Below the pieces are notes generated by a model that was given only the letters and a program-made list of their open reading frames with translations, was not told the DNA's origin and made no database searches. From Tenderia sp965602225 (GTDB taxonomy: Bacteria; Pseudomonadota; Gammaproteobacteria; Tenderiales; Tenderiaceae): a DNA stretch of 5,126 nucleotides. The stretch covers positions 1 to 5,126 of the forward strand of contig CBFCYE010000072.1 of assembly GCA_965602225.1 (NCBI GenBank), read 5' to 3'. Position 1 is the first letter of the stretch. Every line of letters starts with the position of its first letter. Made by a program: the position numbers and the translations under genes. This document shows, in pieces, positions 5,059-5,126 of the stretch.

Positions 5059-5126
5059 TTAAATGTTCTCTGCCACTTTTGTTACATCCACGTAAACAAC
5101 CAAACGCTGGCCAGGCTGAATGTATT
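5059..5126 (-). CDS. C-terminal end of a probable LysM-domain protein (partial)
   Basis: Only the last 21 codons and the TAA stop (5059-5061) lie in the window. They read YIQPGQRLVVYVDVTKVAENI. The start, PGQRLVVY, fits the end of a LysM repeat, the peptidoglycan-binding module that commonly ends in a xxGQxLxI pattern. In gammaproteobacteria such a C-terminal LysM often belongs to a membrane-bound lytic transglycosylase (MltD type) or a LysM-bearing peptidase, but this fragment is too short to choose. A double-hairpin terminator directly downstream supports a real gene end. The frame is open to the window edge. Confidence 0.55.
   Translation of the reverse strand, partial: YIQPGQRLVVYVDVTKVAENI

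Overview
The window is bacterial, with compact genes, Shine-Dalgarno sites, ATG and GTG starts and short gaps. The protein families suggest a gammaproteobacterium, possibly a marine or aquatic one. These are a YbcJ-like S4 protein, a single-domain DEDDh exonuclease, a LabA-like NYN protein and the tail of a probable LysM protein. The assignment is inferred from family resemblance; there is no rRNA or other marker gene.

Layout. Bases 1-560 hold no convincing gene. The first 200 bases are a patch of palindromic, REP-like repeats, and bases 203-560 look like plain intergenic DNA. A plus-strand pair follows: a D-Ala-D-Ala-ligase-like ATP-grasp enzyme (561-1580), then 27 bases on an R. etli-type L-asparaginase (1608-2615). 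A second copy of the repeat family (about 2622-2740), with an inverted pair of hairpins, starts seven bases after the asparaginase stop. Next come three plus-strand genes linked to nucleic acids: an S4 RNA-binding protein (2853-3071), a DEDDh 3'-5' exonuclease (3119-3772) and a NYN-domain putative RNase (3813-4286). A minus-strand gene of unknown function (4338-4748) converges on them. Its leader has a strong ribosome binding site right next to a perfect hairpin. After a gene-poor stretch, the window ends in the last 21 codons of a minus-strand gene, probably a LysM protein, followed by a double-hairpin terminator.

Function. The first two genes form a plausible two-gene unit of opposing chemistry: an ATP-dependent ligase that would build an amide or ester bond, and an amidohydrolase that would break one. 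The ligase's substrate cannot be read from the sequence. The S4, exonuclease and NYN genes could form an RNA/DNA-processing set, but the gaps between them (47 and 40 bases) do not prove an operon. No complete mobile element, CRISPR array, tRNA or rRNA was found. The most unusual structure is the dispersed repeat family, whose two modules appear in opposite order in its two copies.
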